A stretch of DNA of 64,000 nucleotides from Hirsutella rhossiliensis (lineage: Eukaryota > Ascomycota > Sordariomycetes > Hypocreales > Ophiocordycipitaceae): contig NW_025408678.1 of the NCBI RefSeq assembly GCF_020360975.1, forward strand, positions 682,001-746,000. The letters are read 5' to 3'. The notes beneath the pieces are model-generated. The model saw only the letters and a program-made list of their open reading frames with translations. It was not told where the DNA came from and did not search any database. Positions 44,777 to 57,300 of the stretch are shown here, piece after piece (the stretch's first letter is position 1; every line of letters begins with the position of its first letter). The translations under genes and the position numbers were made by a program.

Positions 44777-46719
44777 ATCGAGCCTACAGTCACGTCGAGC
44801 CATGGTCCATCCCTTTGGATGAACGCCTGGCTCGTGGAAAGTGTTGCAGAGAGTGGAGTTGCGAGAGGTGAGGCGTCGGTTCACGCTTCAACAGGGTAGC
44901 GACTTTCTTCGGTTGTATAGACTTTGGGATACGAACATATGGACCCGAGCCCCGGAGACACGTTTGTATCTCATATTGTCTCGGAGCTAAAAGGGGGCAC
45001 TGGGTCCTCGGACTCTAGTACGTGTGGACTTTATCATGTTCGGCGCTGGGAAATATCATGTGCCTTTTTCCCGCAGCAATAAGTAATGACGCTGTCATGG
45101 ACTGCCATGCGGCCATGTTGCAGACAAATTCCTCAAGAAAGGCTGATTGGTTCCCCCCCGACAGGATTTGCAACGTTTTGATTCGACATGATGCTATGAA
45201 CCCTGACTGTCACTACTCTTCGTAAGAGTGTCGTATTGCAGCACTCCATCAGCTGCTTTGCCCTTCTCCTGGTTCTTATCCCTTACACCAAGCTAAAGGG
45301 AACGCAAGGGGGCGGCGTAGGGGCGAGCCATGTGGCGTTGCGTCTTGTGACAGACGATCAGTCGGAGCAGGCCACTATCAGAGCGCGCAACTCCATTGGC
45401 CGGGCTTGGTGATAAGTTAGGGCGGTGGCAGTAAGCGAGATTGCTGCGCCCGTCACACTTGGACGAGAGCAAGACATGGATGACAAGGGGCAGACAGGAT
45501 GGTGTCTGTCGGATTGGGGAATTCACATAAGCAAGCCCCTGGTGCGCTATGGAGACGGACTATTACCGCGTCGCAAAATTGGCCGAGCGGCTGGCTAGAT
45601 GGGCACCTTTGCTGTTTGGTTGGATTATCCCGGGCGCTCTGTTCGGACAGGGGCTCGTGAAGGTGTCCGTGTGATGTTGAGTGACGGGAAGATGGGAGGA
45701 GGCTGACGACGCGCTTGCCGGTGAACCAACATAAGGTACCCTGTAGATAAGTTCCTGTACCTCAGCAGGTCCAACGGCGCCGTCAGAGACAAGCTCTTTT
45801 TGCTGGTGGCTACGTGTGTCTGTTTGTGTGGGAGGGGGGGGTGTTGTTTGTCTCTTTGTTTCTTGCTGTTAAGCGCTGGGTTGCCACGTTGGCCGGCGGC
45901 GCTAACAGACCAGCTTTGGGAGGTTTAAGAGGGGCCATTCCAGCCGATTCTTTGGCGACAAGACGTTGCGGATCTCCACGGTGGACTCGACTGTGGGGGC
46001 ATCGTGGGTTTTCCTTGCTAGGGGAAAGGGGCAGACGACCTTTTGCCGTGGCTTCATTCCGTCGCGTGGAGACCGGATTTTGTGATTACGGCCCGGGGAT
46101 TTCTGGTGTTTATTTTGGGAAGAAGAGGAACTTAAGTCTGGCTTCAAGATTGCCACGCCTCTCCACGGGCTTAGAATGCCAGGCTGGGTTGAACCGGCTC
46201 TTGTCAGGAATACCTGCTACCCTAGACCTACCTCATGATGCAGAACGTTCTAGTCCCCATTACTCGGCCTCCGGAGATCGGCCTCCGGAGATCGGCCCCC
46301 CTCCGCCGGGAAAGCGGAAGCCCCAGGTCCGGAACCCGCTCTCCGTTCCTTCCTCCCCCCGCCCTCCTCCTGGAGCCCTGCCCCACCGCCAAAGTTGCTC
46401 TCTCGCTCTCCCCTTTTACCCCGCCTCGTCACACGTTTGTCGACCTCAGCCTCACCCCCGGCCGTGGCACACCATAGCCGAGGATCAACTGAGCGAGGCT
46501 GCCGGATGCCCAGACCCATGTATATGCATCGCCCTTTGCCGAAGCCGTGGCGCCGGCAGTGGCCCGGGCCATGTGGTGGCTGTGCCTGAGACACAACCTC
46601 GTCCTCCGACATCGTCAGATTCGCCCAAGACTCACGCACAACCATCCCGCTCACCGTCCGCCTCGGGCACGCGATAAGACACAGGCAGTCTCGACCACGG
46701 AGAGGTGGGCGAGACAAAC
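44777..46719. promoter_or_regulatory. Intergenic region upstream of the acyl-CoA synthetase
   Basis: 1.9 kb. A 287-codon frame (45,814-46,677) lacks an identifiable domain and is probably chance. A perfect 14-bp tandem duplication containing TCCGGA lies at 46,265-46,292. The final ~50 bp form a short leader to the ATG. Confidence 0.4.
46265..46292. promoter_or_regulatory. Tandem TCCGGA-containing element upstream of the synthetase gene
   Basis: CGGCCTCCGGAGAT occurs twice head to tail, 428 bp upstream of the synthetase ATG. Each unit has a CTCCGGAG palindrome and CGG triplets of the type bound by fungal Zn2Cys6 factors. FacB, which controls acetate and propionate activation in Aspergillus, recognises TCC/G...C/GGA pairs, so a link is plausible but unproven. 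Confidence 0.4.
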
Positions 46720-49008
46720 ATGACGCACCCGCAGGACGACGTGCTGCGCTCCAGCCTCGAGCAGCCCGAGGCCTTCTGGGCCCGCCAGGCCGAGCACCTC
46801 GACTGGCACACCAAGCCCGAGACGGCGCTGCGCAGGACGCGGCGGGCCCTCGGTGACGGCGATGCCTGGGAGTGGTTCCCCGGAGGCGAGATCTCGACCT
46901 GCCACAACTGCCTCGACAGACACGTCGTCGCCGGCCATGGAGACCGCGTCGCCCTCTACTGGGACAGCCCCGTCACCGCCACAAAGGAACGCTACACGTA
47001 TCGCCAGCTGCTCGATGAGGTCGAGGTCCTGGCCGGCGCCCTGCGGGAGGAAGGCGTGCGAAGGGGAGATGTCGTCATGCTCTACAGTAAGCTCCAAGCT
47101 TCACCGTGTCTGGGACAGCCGGTGACCTCCATCCACCGCAGGCGGATGATTGACGACCACCTGGCAAGCCAAGAGCTAACCGCGACCAACCCAAGTGCCC
47201 ATGATCCCCGCTGCCGTCGTCGGCATCCTCGCCATCAACCGCCTCGGCGCCGTCCACTCGGTCGTCTTTGGCGGCTTCGCCCCCAACGCCCTGGCCCAGC
47301 GCATCGACGCCTGCCGCCCCGTCCTCCTCCTGACGGCCTCGTGCGGCATTGACGGTGCCAAGCCGCCCCAGGCCTACCGCCCGCTCGTCGAAGAAGCTGT
47401 CGGCCTCGCCACCCACAAGCCCTCGCGCACCCTCATCTGGCAGCGTGAACAGCTCCGCTGGACCCCGGTCAACCGCCGTGACGGGCAGGCCACCTGGCAA
47501 AAGGTGACGAGGAGCGCGCGCGCAAGGAATATCCGGGCCGACTGCGTGCCCGTCGGCAGCAACGACACCGTCTACATCATCCACACGTCCGGCACGACAG
47601 GCGCGCCCAAGGGAGTCTCGCGGGACGCGGCCGGCCACGCCGTCGGGCTGCACCTGTCCATGAGCTACCTCTTCGGCATCCACGGTCCCGGGGACGTCGT
47701 CTTCACCGCCTCCGACATTGGCTGGGTCGTTGGCCACTCGTACATTGTCTACGCGCCCCTGCTCGCCGGCGCCGCGACTGTGCTCTACGAGGGCAAGCCC
47801 GTTGGCACCCCCGACGCCTCTGCGTTCTGGCGCGTCGTCGGCGAGTACAAGGTCAACGTCATGTTCACAGCCCCGACGGCTCTGCGCGCCATCCGCCGCG
47901 ACGACCCGGACAACCGCCTCCTGGCTCGCGTCGGCGAATCCGGCGGCCTGCGCTCCCTCCGCGCCCTCTTCCTCGCCGGCGAGCGCTCCGAGCCCACCCT
48001 CGTGTCCATGTACCAGGACCTGCTCGCCCGCTACGCCGCCCCCGAGGCCCAGGTCGTCGACAACTGGTGGTCCACCGAGTCCGGCTCCCCCATCACGGGC
48101 CGTGCCCTCGTTCCCGACGCCGCCCGCGATCGCGCCGCCCCCCGCAGAGACCAGGCCCCGCCTGCCATGAGGCCCGGCAGCGCGGGCAAGGCCATGCCCG
48201 GCTTCGACGTGCGCGTCGTCGACGACGAGGGCGCCGAGGTGGCCAGGCGCACCATGGGCAACATTGTCCTGGGCGTGCCGCTCGCGCCCACGGCCTTTCG
48301 CACACTGTGGCGCGACGACGAGAGGTTCTACAAGAGTTATCTTGCCAGGTTCCGTGGCAAGTGGTTTGACACGGGCGACTCCGGGTGGATCGACGATGAG
48401 GGTTACGTGCACGTCATGAGCAGGAACGACGACGTGCTCAACGTGAGCGCGCATCGGCTGTCCAGTGGTGAGTTGGCGTTCCTCCATCCTCCCTTTGGCT
48501 CGGGGCTGCAGGTACTTGGGCGAAGACACATTCACTGACGTGGAAACACCATGGCCCAGGGGGCATTGAGCAAGCCATCGCGTTGCACCCGCAGGTGGCC
48601 GAGGCCTGCGTCGTGGGCATCCCGGACGCGCTCAAGGGCCAGCTGCCCTTTGCCTTTATCACGCTGTCAACGGCGGAGCATCCGGCGTCGGCGGTGCCCG
48701 AGGAGAAGCTGGCGGCCGAGATCCAGGCGCTGGTGCGGCGGCAGGTGGGCGCCATCGCATCGCTGGGGGGCATCGTGCAGGGCCGGGGCATGATTCCGCG
48801 GACGCGGTCGGGCAAGACGCTGCGGCGGGTGCTGCGGGAGCTGGTGGAGAACGCGGTGCACGGCGAGCTGGAGCGGGAGGTGGCGGTGCCGAGCACCGTC
48901 GAGGACGCGGGCGTCGTCGAGGTGGCGCGGGCCAAGATTGGCGAGTACTTTGGCCGCAGCGGACACCGGCACGGGGCTGTCGAGGGGAGGGCCAAGGCGA
49001 AGCTGTGA
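46720..49008 (+). CDS. Short-chain acyl-CoA synthetase (propionyl-CoA synthetase / ACSS3-like), probably peroxisomal
   Basis: Exons 46,720-47,086, 47,196-48,467 and 48,560-49,008 give 695 residues. The ANL-superfamily enzyme activates a short-chain acid (acetate, propionate or similar) with ATP to acyl-AMP and then acyl-CoA. It shows the ACS N-terminal region with FWARQAEHLDWHTKPE, the P-loop TSGTTGAPKG (253-262), the acyl-pocket motif WWSTESG (413-419), the A8 region WFDTGDSGWIDDEGYVHVMS, and the catalytic lysine in RTRSGKTLR (Lys ~632). Introns are 109 bp (GTAAGC, branch CTAAC) and 92 bp (GTGAGT). The last three residues, AKL, form a canonical PTS1 peroxisomal signal. The start is the ATG of MTHPQDDV; upstream in-frame codons lack an ATG. 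Whether propionate is preferred over acetate is inferred from overall style. Confidence 0.93.
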
Positions 49009-50352
49009 CGGCTGCTGGTTCGCCCTGTGGTCGTCTGTCTCCGGATTCCACCACCGGGAGTGTCTAACGAAGCTCAAAGATCTCATTTCAGGGCTCCTCA
49101 AAGTCTCTACGTGCGTGCCTCAGTCAAAGGGGAGGTTTGACACTACAGGAGGTGGTCACTCCTCTCGTGTTACTGGCTCTCGAGTCTTCCTTTCTCTTCC
49201 TTCCCTACATCCCCGCCCGGAGAGCGTTGAGATGCCCATCCATACATGTCACTCTTGGCTTCGCCGTCGTTAACGACAAGGCCCCAGCAAAGCAGAGAGA
49301 AAAGGGCGAAAAGTTCATCTCCCACCGCTTCTCTGCCCGCTCTCCCGGCGTTCCACATGGCACGACCCGGACACCGCCATTCTCGGCACCAAGAGCCATC
49401 TGCCGTCCGTCGTCTTGGTAACACGACCCAGCGGCCAGTCATCATCGCGGCGCACGGTGCCACACGACGCCCTGGCCCCTTGTCCTTGTCCTCTTCTGTT
49501 ACCAAGTACGCTGCGCGCCCAAGAGCCACGCGATAGTCCTGCGAGCTCTGGTGACACCGTCTCATATCCTTGAACCCCCGCTCGACTGATTCACTGTTTG
49601 GCTGGCGCACACGAGCGGGGGATGGAATCAGAGGTAGGGAGCCCAAGGAGGGGAGTGGGAGAGGAAAGCAAAGGAGGGTCGAGGCGATGGAGGGGCGGAG
49701 GCGGGATGGCGTGACGCTCGCTCCCGCCGCTTTGCTCTGCTTTTCTAGCTTGTCTTACAGTGGGGGAGGGGATGGGGCTTGGCGTTTCCCGTCGAGCGAG
49801 GCCGTGCAATACCGGCGAGGGGGGAATGCCGGAAGGAAGGGGATTGTGGCGGTGGGGGGAGGTATGTTGCCGCTGCCGTCTATCGTATACGGAGCGGGAG
49901 AGGAGAGGTTTTGGAAAGGTGACACATGGAATCGCGAGAAGACGGAGGGAACATCATGGGCCAAGAATTTGGAGGGGATGCTTCTCTCTCTGCTGGCGAG
50001 GGTGGGCGGGTGAGCTCGTAGAAGAAGCGAGGGGGAAGGGAGAGGAGGCTGCCGTGTAGACCTCGCAGCCTCAGATGTGTGCTCCCTCCCCTCTTGGCTT
50101 TTTTTGATATCTCCCGAGTTTCGTGATGCGTTACTGTAGAATGGCCGAGCGAAACGAGTTGGGGAACATGAATGGAATCGCCTGTATGTCGTATCAAGGC
50201 GTAAACCCAGCCACCCTTGGTCTTTCAAAAGATAGAACTCCATGCTCAAGCCCAAGAGAGCCTCTCAAAACGCCAGAACGCAACGCCGATGCTACCGCCG
50301 CCAACATAAGCTCTCTGACGGCCCGGGTTCCCGTCTCCCCGTCGCTTCTCCT
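49009..50352. other. Convergent intergenic region; no gene supported
   Basis: 1.3 kb between the synthetase stop and the BRCT gene stop. Frames of up to 166 codons lack motifs; the longest + strand one begins at TTG. Confidence 0.35.
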
Positions 50353-51336
50353 TCAACCAGCCGTCGACCCATGAGCCGAGTAGAGTCGGTAGACGCTATG
50401 CTGGCCGCGGGCAGCCACCTTGACAGCCGGGAAGCGCGCCTCGGGGAGACGAATACCGGCCTTGACGCTCTCCAGGACCCTGCAAGGTAGGTGGTCAGCC
50501 CAAGTCTAGTCGACGCACGACACGGCATCCATAAAGACGGAGCTCCGGAGGGGGGGCAAAAGGACGAACCACTCGACGTCGACGTACTTGACGGCGCACC
50601 CGGCCGAGCGGCGAATCTCGCGGTCCAGCTTGCCGCCGGCGAGCCCGCCGCCGCCCGTCGTGGCTGTGAGGCGGCGGGCGGCGGCGGCGGCGGGCGGGCG
50701 GGCGAGGACGACGTGGGTGACGGAGCGGCGGGCGAGGTGCAGGGACATGTGGGCGCCGTTTTCGCGGAGGAGGTGCTTGAGGCGGTGGTCCGAGACGAGG
50801 GGGTATGTGCTGCCGTTGACGTAGACGACGACGCCGTCGAAGATGGCTCTTTTCGAGGATCGCTGTGGCCCCTGTTTCTTGTCGTCGTCGTTGTCGGCGA
50901 CGGCGGCGGCGGCATCCGTCTGCGACTCTTCTTCTTCTTCTTCTTCTTCTTCTTCTTCTTCTTCTTCTTCTTCTTCTTCTTCTTCTTCTTCTTCTTCTTC
51001 TTCTTCTTCTTCTTCTTCTTCTTCTTCTTCTTCTTCTTCTTCTTGATGCTGTTGCTGCTGCCCTTCCCCGCGCCGCCGCCGCCGCTCCATGCTCTCCTCC
51101 CTCATGAGCCCCGGCCTCGCCAGCAAGTCGGCGACGCTCCTCGGCACGGGGGCCGTCGGCAGCCGGGCATCGTCACCCGCGGGGCCGCCCCGGGCGCTGC
51201 GGAACTGGGCATTGAGCTTGCGGCCGCGGGCGTCGCGCCACGCCGTGCCGGGCCGGTGGTCGGCGCGCTGGTGGCCCGTCGACGACGAGTTCCACGGGTC
51301 GAAGCGGACGGCGTTGCGCGGCCGGAGCGGAGGCAT
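50353..51336 (-). CDS. BRCT-domain protein with a long poly-glutamate run
   Basis: Exons (- strand) 51,336-50,570 and 50,479-50,353 give 297 residues. The N-terminus (MPPLRPRNAVRFDPWNSSSTGHQR) looks conserved; an in-frame GTG ten codons earlier is not a usual start, so I begin at this ATG. After a basic segment come 39 consecutive Glu (residues 99-137). A single BRCT domain follows (~164-280): IFDGVVVYVNGSTYPLVSDH, SVTHVVLA, and VEWVLESVKAGIRLPEARF, the last rebuilt only when the 90-bp intron (donor GTTCGT, acceptor TTGCAG) is removed. BRCT domains bind phosphopeptides or partner BRCTs in DNA-damage signalling, so a nuclear repair role, perhaps REV1-like in its BRCT, is inferred. No polymerase domain is present. 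The C-terminus ends RLYSAHGSTAG. Confidence 0.85.
50926..51042. repeat. (CTT)n/(GAA)n microsatellite, 39 units
   Basis: A 117-bp, nearly pure CTT tract on the + strand, encoding poly-Glu in the BRCT gene on the - strand. Only the last codon (GAG) breaks purity, and the tract stays in frame. Confidence 0.97.
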
Positions 51337-54300
51337 CCGTTCCCCCCCCCTCGGGCCCTGTTCCACCCCCTCCCCCTTTGCCCTCTAGATTTGTTGTTGT
51401 TTTTGGTCGTCGGCTTTTGTCGCCCGCTGGACTGGCCGCGCGCTCCTTTGGCGACGGTGATGAATGGCGGTTGCAGCAGGCGGTGACGCGGCGGGGTGGG
51501 ATGGATGTCTCTTGTTTTGCAGCGTCGAGGGAGGCTGTAAAACGGCTTTGGACAGCACGCTTGAGACAAGAAAAGGGCGGCTGCTGCTGACTCGTTGGGC
51601 GCACGCGCCGGTCTTTGGAATCGTCGGTTCGCGCGCCTCCATCTGCCCCGACTTTCTCGCCGGCTCTCCTCTTCTTTGCGCTCTGTCAATGCGCCTGCGG
51701 TGATACTACTGACAGTGGGTAAATACACACACACTCTCTCTCAGATATTTTTATATACTTTATTATTGCCGTGGCTTGAATTGTTGAGAGAGGCGGATAG
51801 CAAAACAAATCCGTTGGGTCTAAAACAGCTGCGTTCCACATCATCTCCGCCTGAAGCGTGATCTTGGCAGCATCTCCATTGTAAAGGAATGGAAGAAGAG
51901 AGTAAGTAGAATGGAAGAAAACACTCAAGAAACGAACAAGACAATGCCATCGAGTGAATCCATACGGCTTCTACATACGAGGTGTCGTCGCTTTCGCGCC
52001 TCCGCGCCGCCCGCGTCACCGTGGCGACGAGGCCAAACAAACCCCCTTTCGCAACCCATCAAAACCCCTCGACGCATTGATGGACTCCGATTGTCAGCAG
52101 GCGTCAGTGGGATTTAGACTACGGCCAGGAGACTGCATCCATCACGCACTCATGCCTGCCTACCACCAACCACCCACTGTACATACATGACAGACATACA
52201 TGTACATACACATGATGCATACATATCCGTCCCTCCCCTTGCCTTGCCTTGCCCCCTCCCCTTTTCCGCCGAGAGGCTCTCGTCCTCGGGTAGTCTGGCT
52301 TTGCCTCTCTTCCTTGGACCGCATGCTCCTCCTCCCCCTTTGCCACCACCACCACCACCTCCTCCTCCACCACCAACTCCAACTCCAACTCCCGCCCTAG
52401 GCTTGCCTGCTGCTGCTGCTGCCCACGCCTCCGCAGCTGCCAGGACAAATGCAATGCACAATCCTGCAGACACGGACACGCTGATGGCGATGATGTGCAG
52501 AAGCCCAGCAGCAGCCCAGCAGCAGCAGCAGCAGCGGAAAAGCAGGCACCCCCAGATCGCTGCTGCCTCTGCTGCTGCATCTCAGCTCGCTCGTGGCCCG
52601 AGCCGAAGCTCGATTTCCCGGGGGGCGCGTGCTTGCGCGTACATACATGAACCGGCAGGGCTGCTCAGGGGCCATGCCCTGCCGGCCGCCTTGCCTTGCC
52701 ATCCCATCCCATCCCATCCCTTGTTTAGAAAACATCATGGCGCCGGCAAGGACAAGGTGAGTAGCGGAGTGCGCGCCCTGTGCAAGAGGCGCCGACTGCT
52801 GCCACCAACCTTCGCGGCCGCTTTGACATATTATCCCCGTCCCCCATGTACAGACATTGCCTCGAGGAAGACGACGCTGCATCGCCACCGGATACTGCGT
52901 GTCGAGTTGGCCTTTCCGTGTGACGGGCCCTGTATCCCGGAGCTGACGGACGGCGTCTCGTCGAAGCACGCCGGCACCGGCCCGGCAAAGCCCATCATCA
53001 CGACGGCTTCTCTGCAGCAGACCGTATGTACAAAGTGCACAGTTTTCGGCAACCACCCAGAGTACGTTCTACACACGAGGGCACGTATACGGAAGTGCAG
53101 CGAGCGTGGCCAGCATCACGGGGGGGCGCCGCCGTCCCGAACATGCCTGCCCCTGCGCGCGTCGGAGCAAGCAAGCATCCAAGCGTCTCCTCAGTGCCTC
53201 TCCCCAACGCCGCACGCACAGTCCGAGCCGCGCCCCGGAAAGACTGTAGCCATCGTGTATCCGTACGTATCGCGGGCAAAGAAGCCATGCATAATCGCCC
53301 ATGTCGCGTACATGAGTCCTTCATCTCTCGGCGCACCCCCTGAGCAACGAAACAAACAAGGCGAGGGAGGCATCTGGAGCACATCCTTCATCAAGTACTG
53401 CCGTTGCGTCTGATATTCCCCCCAATGCTTGCAGGCCTGGACGCATGTCCCATGGTCATGTTCCATGGAAACGTGCTCCTTGGGAAGCATTCTCGCTTCC
53501 TGCGTGCGATTCAGCTGCAATAATCACCTTCTTTCTCACTCGTCTTCCGTCCAGACTTACATGGCCTCGTCCCAGAACTTGGTCCGGCCCATCCTGGCGG
53601 CATTCTCAGCCCTTGATTTGCCTGCTTGTTACCCTGGGCAGACACGACGACAGGGGCGTGTTTTGATATCAGTTCACTCTCTTTCGCCACCTTGTCAGTC
53701 AATGGCGATCCTCTCTCTCTCTTCTCTCTCCGCCCCCCCGGTCTTGGCTTCGCCACCCTTGTCCGGCTCTCTTTCTTTATTCCCTCTCTGATATTTCATT
53801 TTTCCTATAACGGCCAACCAACCACCCAGTCTCCTCCCCCTCCAATCCTCTCTGCTCAGCCGAGACACGTTGCCGTGCCGTAGTTGGCACACGCACACAC
53901 ACGGGGAGAAAAAAGAAAGAATCTTGGCCAGGGACAAGGAAAACAACGCGGTGAAAATCCCAGCCGGGACCGGGATGGACCACGACCAGCCTCTCCGGCC
54001 GCACCACAATCAACTCCGAAGCGGATCAAACGCCATCGTCTCCCCTGCTCTTGAGGGGGGGGGGGTTGTAGTTGCTTCATTGCCCCCTCCCCGGCTCGCT
54101 TACATGGCTCTTAACTGTACTGTACAGCCCGGCACCACCACCACCTCCACCCACACGCCTTGGTTGCTCGGCCCAGTGTCACTGGTTGATCATCACGTAG
54201 CCCGGCCCCGGCCTGGCCTGGGCCTTGTTTTCCTCCTTGCGTCGTTTAACGCCGAGATGTAAACCGGTATAAGCAAAACTAGGAGACGGTATGATTACAG

Positions 54301-57300
54301 GAGGGCTGGGGATCGAGTAAACAACGCGGTTGTCGTGTTGGTAACCCCGTCTTCACTACGGATACGGGGTAGGCAGATGAGGCTCCGATTGCACCATCTG
54401 AGCATATGTACGAATATCCGTACTGTACATGCTTCGTGCTCCGTTGCCGCTCTCCCCCGGACTATGTTTGTGCAACATGAGATGCGTGCCGTCCGGATAA
54501 AGGATAAGCCCTGGGATTAACATGGCATGACATGGCATGACAGATGTATGTACCGCATACTTGCGTCCTTGTACATACGTGAACGTCGTGCACGCCTCCA
54601 GCCATGCCTGCCCCGTCCAACGGATCGTGATACTTGATGCGGCCGGTCAGGGGGAGGGGGGGGGGAGAGGCGGAAGTATCCCGTAGACTGTCACTCTCTC
54701 TTGGAGATAGAACATGGGTATAGCGAGTACCTTGCCTATCGAGGGCAGACGAGCTCTTTGCTCCTCACTCCCCGTCATCTCCTCCGTCTGACGGGGCCGG
54801 GCCGCCCCCCTCCCTCTCCTTCCATGCCTGCTGCCTCCCCATGAACTGCCCCCCGACTGCATCGGCAAATTACCTGTATGCGCATCATACCTGCAGTCCT
54901 GCCTCTCTATCTCTTGTCTGCCTCGCCCTCTGCCTCTTCTGTATGCGGCTCCTTGCTCCGTGACATGCTTTAATTAACACACATACCAACGCAGCTCCCC
55001 GGCCAAGAGTAACAGTACCGTACATGGCGGCATAGGGCGGGCACGTGGGAGGGTACAGCATGTCCATGCTAAAGCCAACATACATATGCTCACTCTTTTG
55101 CTTGCCTTTGTGCAGGGACGTGCCACTACTTCGCCATGCACTGGTGGTGGTCTCAAAGGGTCGTCATGACGGCCATTGATGCCACCACGCTTGTTGTCGA
55201 CAAGGGTTCAGTCGCGTACTGTAGTGCTCATAACAACCATGTCCGCACCGCACTGGGTCTATCAAGTAATTATTTGCCCATTGAATAAGTGTACAGATAT
55301 ATATATATACACATCTCTCTCTCCGTAGTTAGAAATTCGTACACCACATCCTGATATCCCGATACCTGACCCGTATGTGTGTATGCACATGTATGCCCAA
55401 CACTGTGTTCATGTATAGACGCAGCAACACCATGTACAGACAACAAGGCCTTGGCTAGGGCTGGCAGAATGGAGGGGGGCCACGGCACACGCGCAGCAGC
55501 AGCAGCAGCAGCAGCAGCAACGCGACCGTCGTCCCTGGTCCTTGCTTCTGAACGGGAGAGCTAATGCGTGCTGTATGTACGGAGCATGTCTCTATCCGTC
55601 CTCGGCACCCACACCCACCCGCACAAGCTGCAGCAGATGGTCGTGGTTGGAAGAAGTCGCGGGTTGTTTACAGAGACATGCTCCGCGCACACATGCATAC
55701 ATCGTACATGCCGTGTATACGTGTGGCCGTCTGAGCCAAGAAACTGGAGATGGCTTGTTTTGTCGGATCCCGTAGCCTGGAACTCTGGAGAAGGGGGAGG
55801 GCATGTCATGAGTTGGCAGTACAGTTTCTCCATCTAAAAACCTTGCTGTCAGAGACACGCGACACCACGTCAGCCTCCCTCTCCACTCCTTCTCTTTTTC
55901 CTTCGCGTCTTTCCCGCCTTGGATCGAGAGAGACAAGGGAGAGTTGGAAGTGGGCGCTCCCTATCGGCTGAGCTCCATCGCCTGCCCCTGAGCATATGGA
56001 CTACGCACATATACGTACGTACGTACGTGTTCGCATGTGCAAAAGAGCCACAGTTGCAGGGCGTGCAGGCCAGACGGGGCACGCCGACGGTAAAAGTTTG
56101 TATTTATAATCGTAATTATCAGCACCGTCATTATCGTTGAGATCATTTTATTGGAACAGGATAGTTGACAGCTGATAGGAAAGGCAACCAAGCCGGGTTG
56201 ATCCAACGTCCTTCTCGGGTTATACACAGCTCGTACTAGTACTGGGTACAGGAACATGGCTTGGATGTATATATATATATATATTTTGCAGTACAGTAGC
56301 ATGGAATGGATGTATCTACATATATATACTACAGCATGTACAGTATGTTGCATGTACGACACCGCGGTCGGACAAGGGCAGGGAATAAGGAGAGGGGGGC
56401 CAGGCCAGCCAGCCAGCCAGCCTCTCCTCTCCTCCAACGGACTTGGTCCGCCCACACTCGTCGACTCCGCACTCCGTTGGCCCCGGCCGGGACTCCAAGT
56501 ACACACGAAATACCTTGGGCGGAGGCGAGAAATGCTACGGTACCTGCCCGCCTGCTATCTTGTACTTGCATACACCCGTTCGGGGACAAAGTGAGGGCGA
56601 GAGAGAGCCCGTGCCGTACCGTGTACCTTGGGACCGTTTCGGGCTCGCGACACAATGGGGGAGGGGGGCCAGGCGGGGGACGCCGGTGCTTGATTGGAGA
56701 GGGTTGATGAGGTGGCAAGGATGATTCAAAAAGCTCGCCCTCGGCATGCAAGGGAGGTCTGCTTCCCAACCGAACAAGCGGTCAAGGCCTCTCTCTTTCT
56801 CACTCACTCTCTCTCTTTCTCTCTCTCTCGCTCGTCATTATGGCCTCTCCCTCGGGCACCAAGGTTTTCTTCGCTCAGCCCCCCTATTTACCTCGAGATT
56901 CCCCCCTTTCCTTTCTTCACAGCCGGTTCTTCCTATACCGTGACTATGTATTCTTACTCCATGCGGTGTATATCGATACGGTGCCAAGGTGTAGACGACA
57001 AAAGGGCACGTTGCCGTATCACAGGAGGCCGAGAGACCGATAACGCAGTACAGTAAGAGAGGAGAGATGTAAACAGTCTAAACAAAATCGACAACTCACT
57101 GTACCGAGTACCGTGCATATTACATACACCCACACAAGCAGCAGCACCAACCTAGGGAACAAAGGCGACTCGGTTGAGCCCCCAAACAAACACGCCGTCT
57201 CCAGAACAGCTGTGACCCCAGATTCTCGCATCCCGCATCGCCACGGGCCTTTTGTCCCCCGGCCACGATGAGTATCCCTAGGCATAGTATCTATCTTTCT

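Noticed and set aside
45573..45640. TGGCCGAGCGG, resembling a tRNA A box
   Set aside because: No matching B box or cloverleaf could be drawn downstream.
45814..46677. 287-codon + strand frame upstream of the synthetase
   Set aside because: No ATG-led domain, mixed composition, overlaps frames on the other strand and sits in a promoter-like region.
52119..52580. - strand frames with a membrane-like segment (ISVSVSAGLCIAFVLAAA)
   Set aside because: The hydrophobic stretch is followed by Gly and Glu/Val runs from simple repeats. I could not build a complete gene around it.
52187..53413. 408-codon + strand frame
   Set aside because: Built from Pro, Ala and Gln runs caused by CCT/CCA/CAG repeats; no domain and no support from splice signals.
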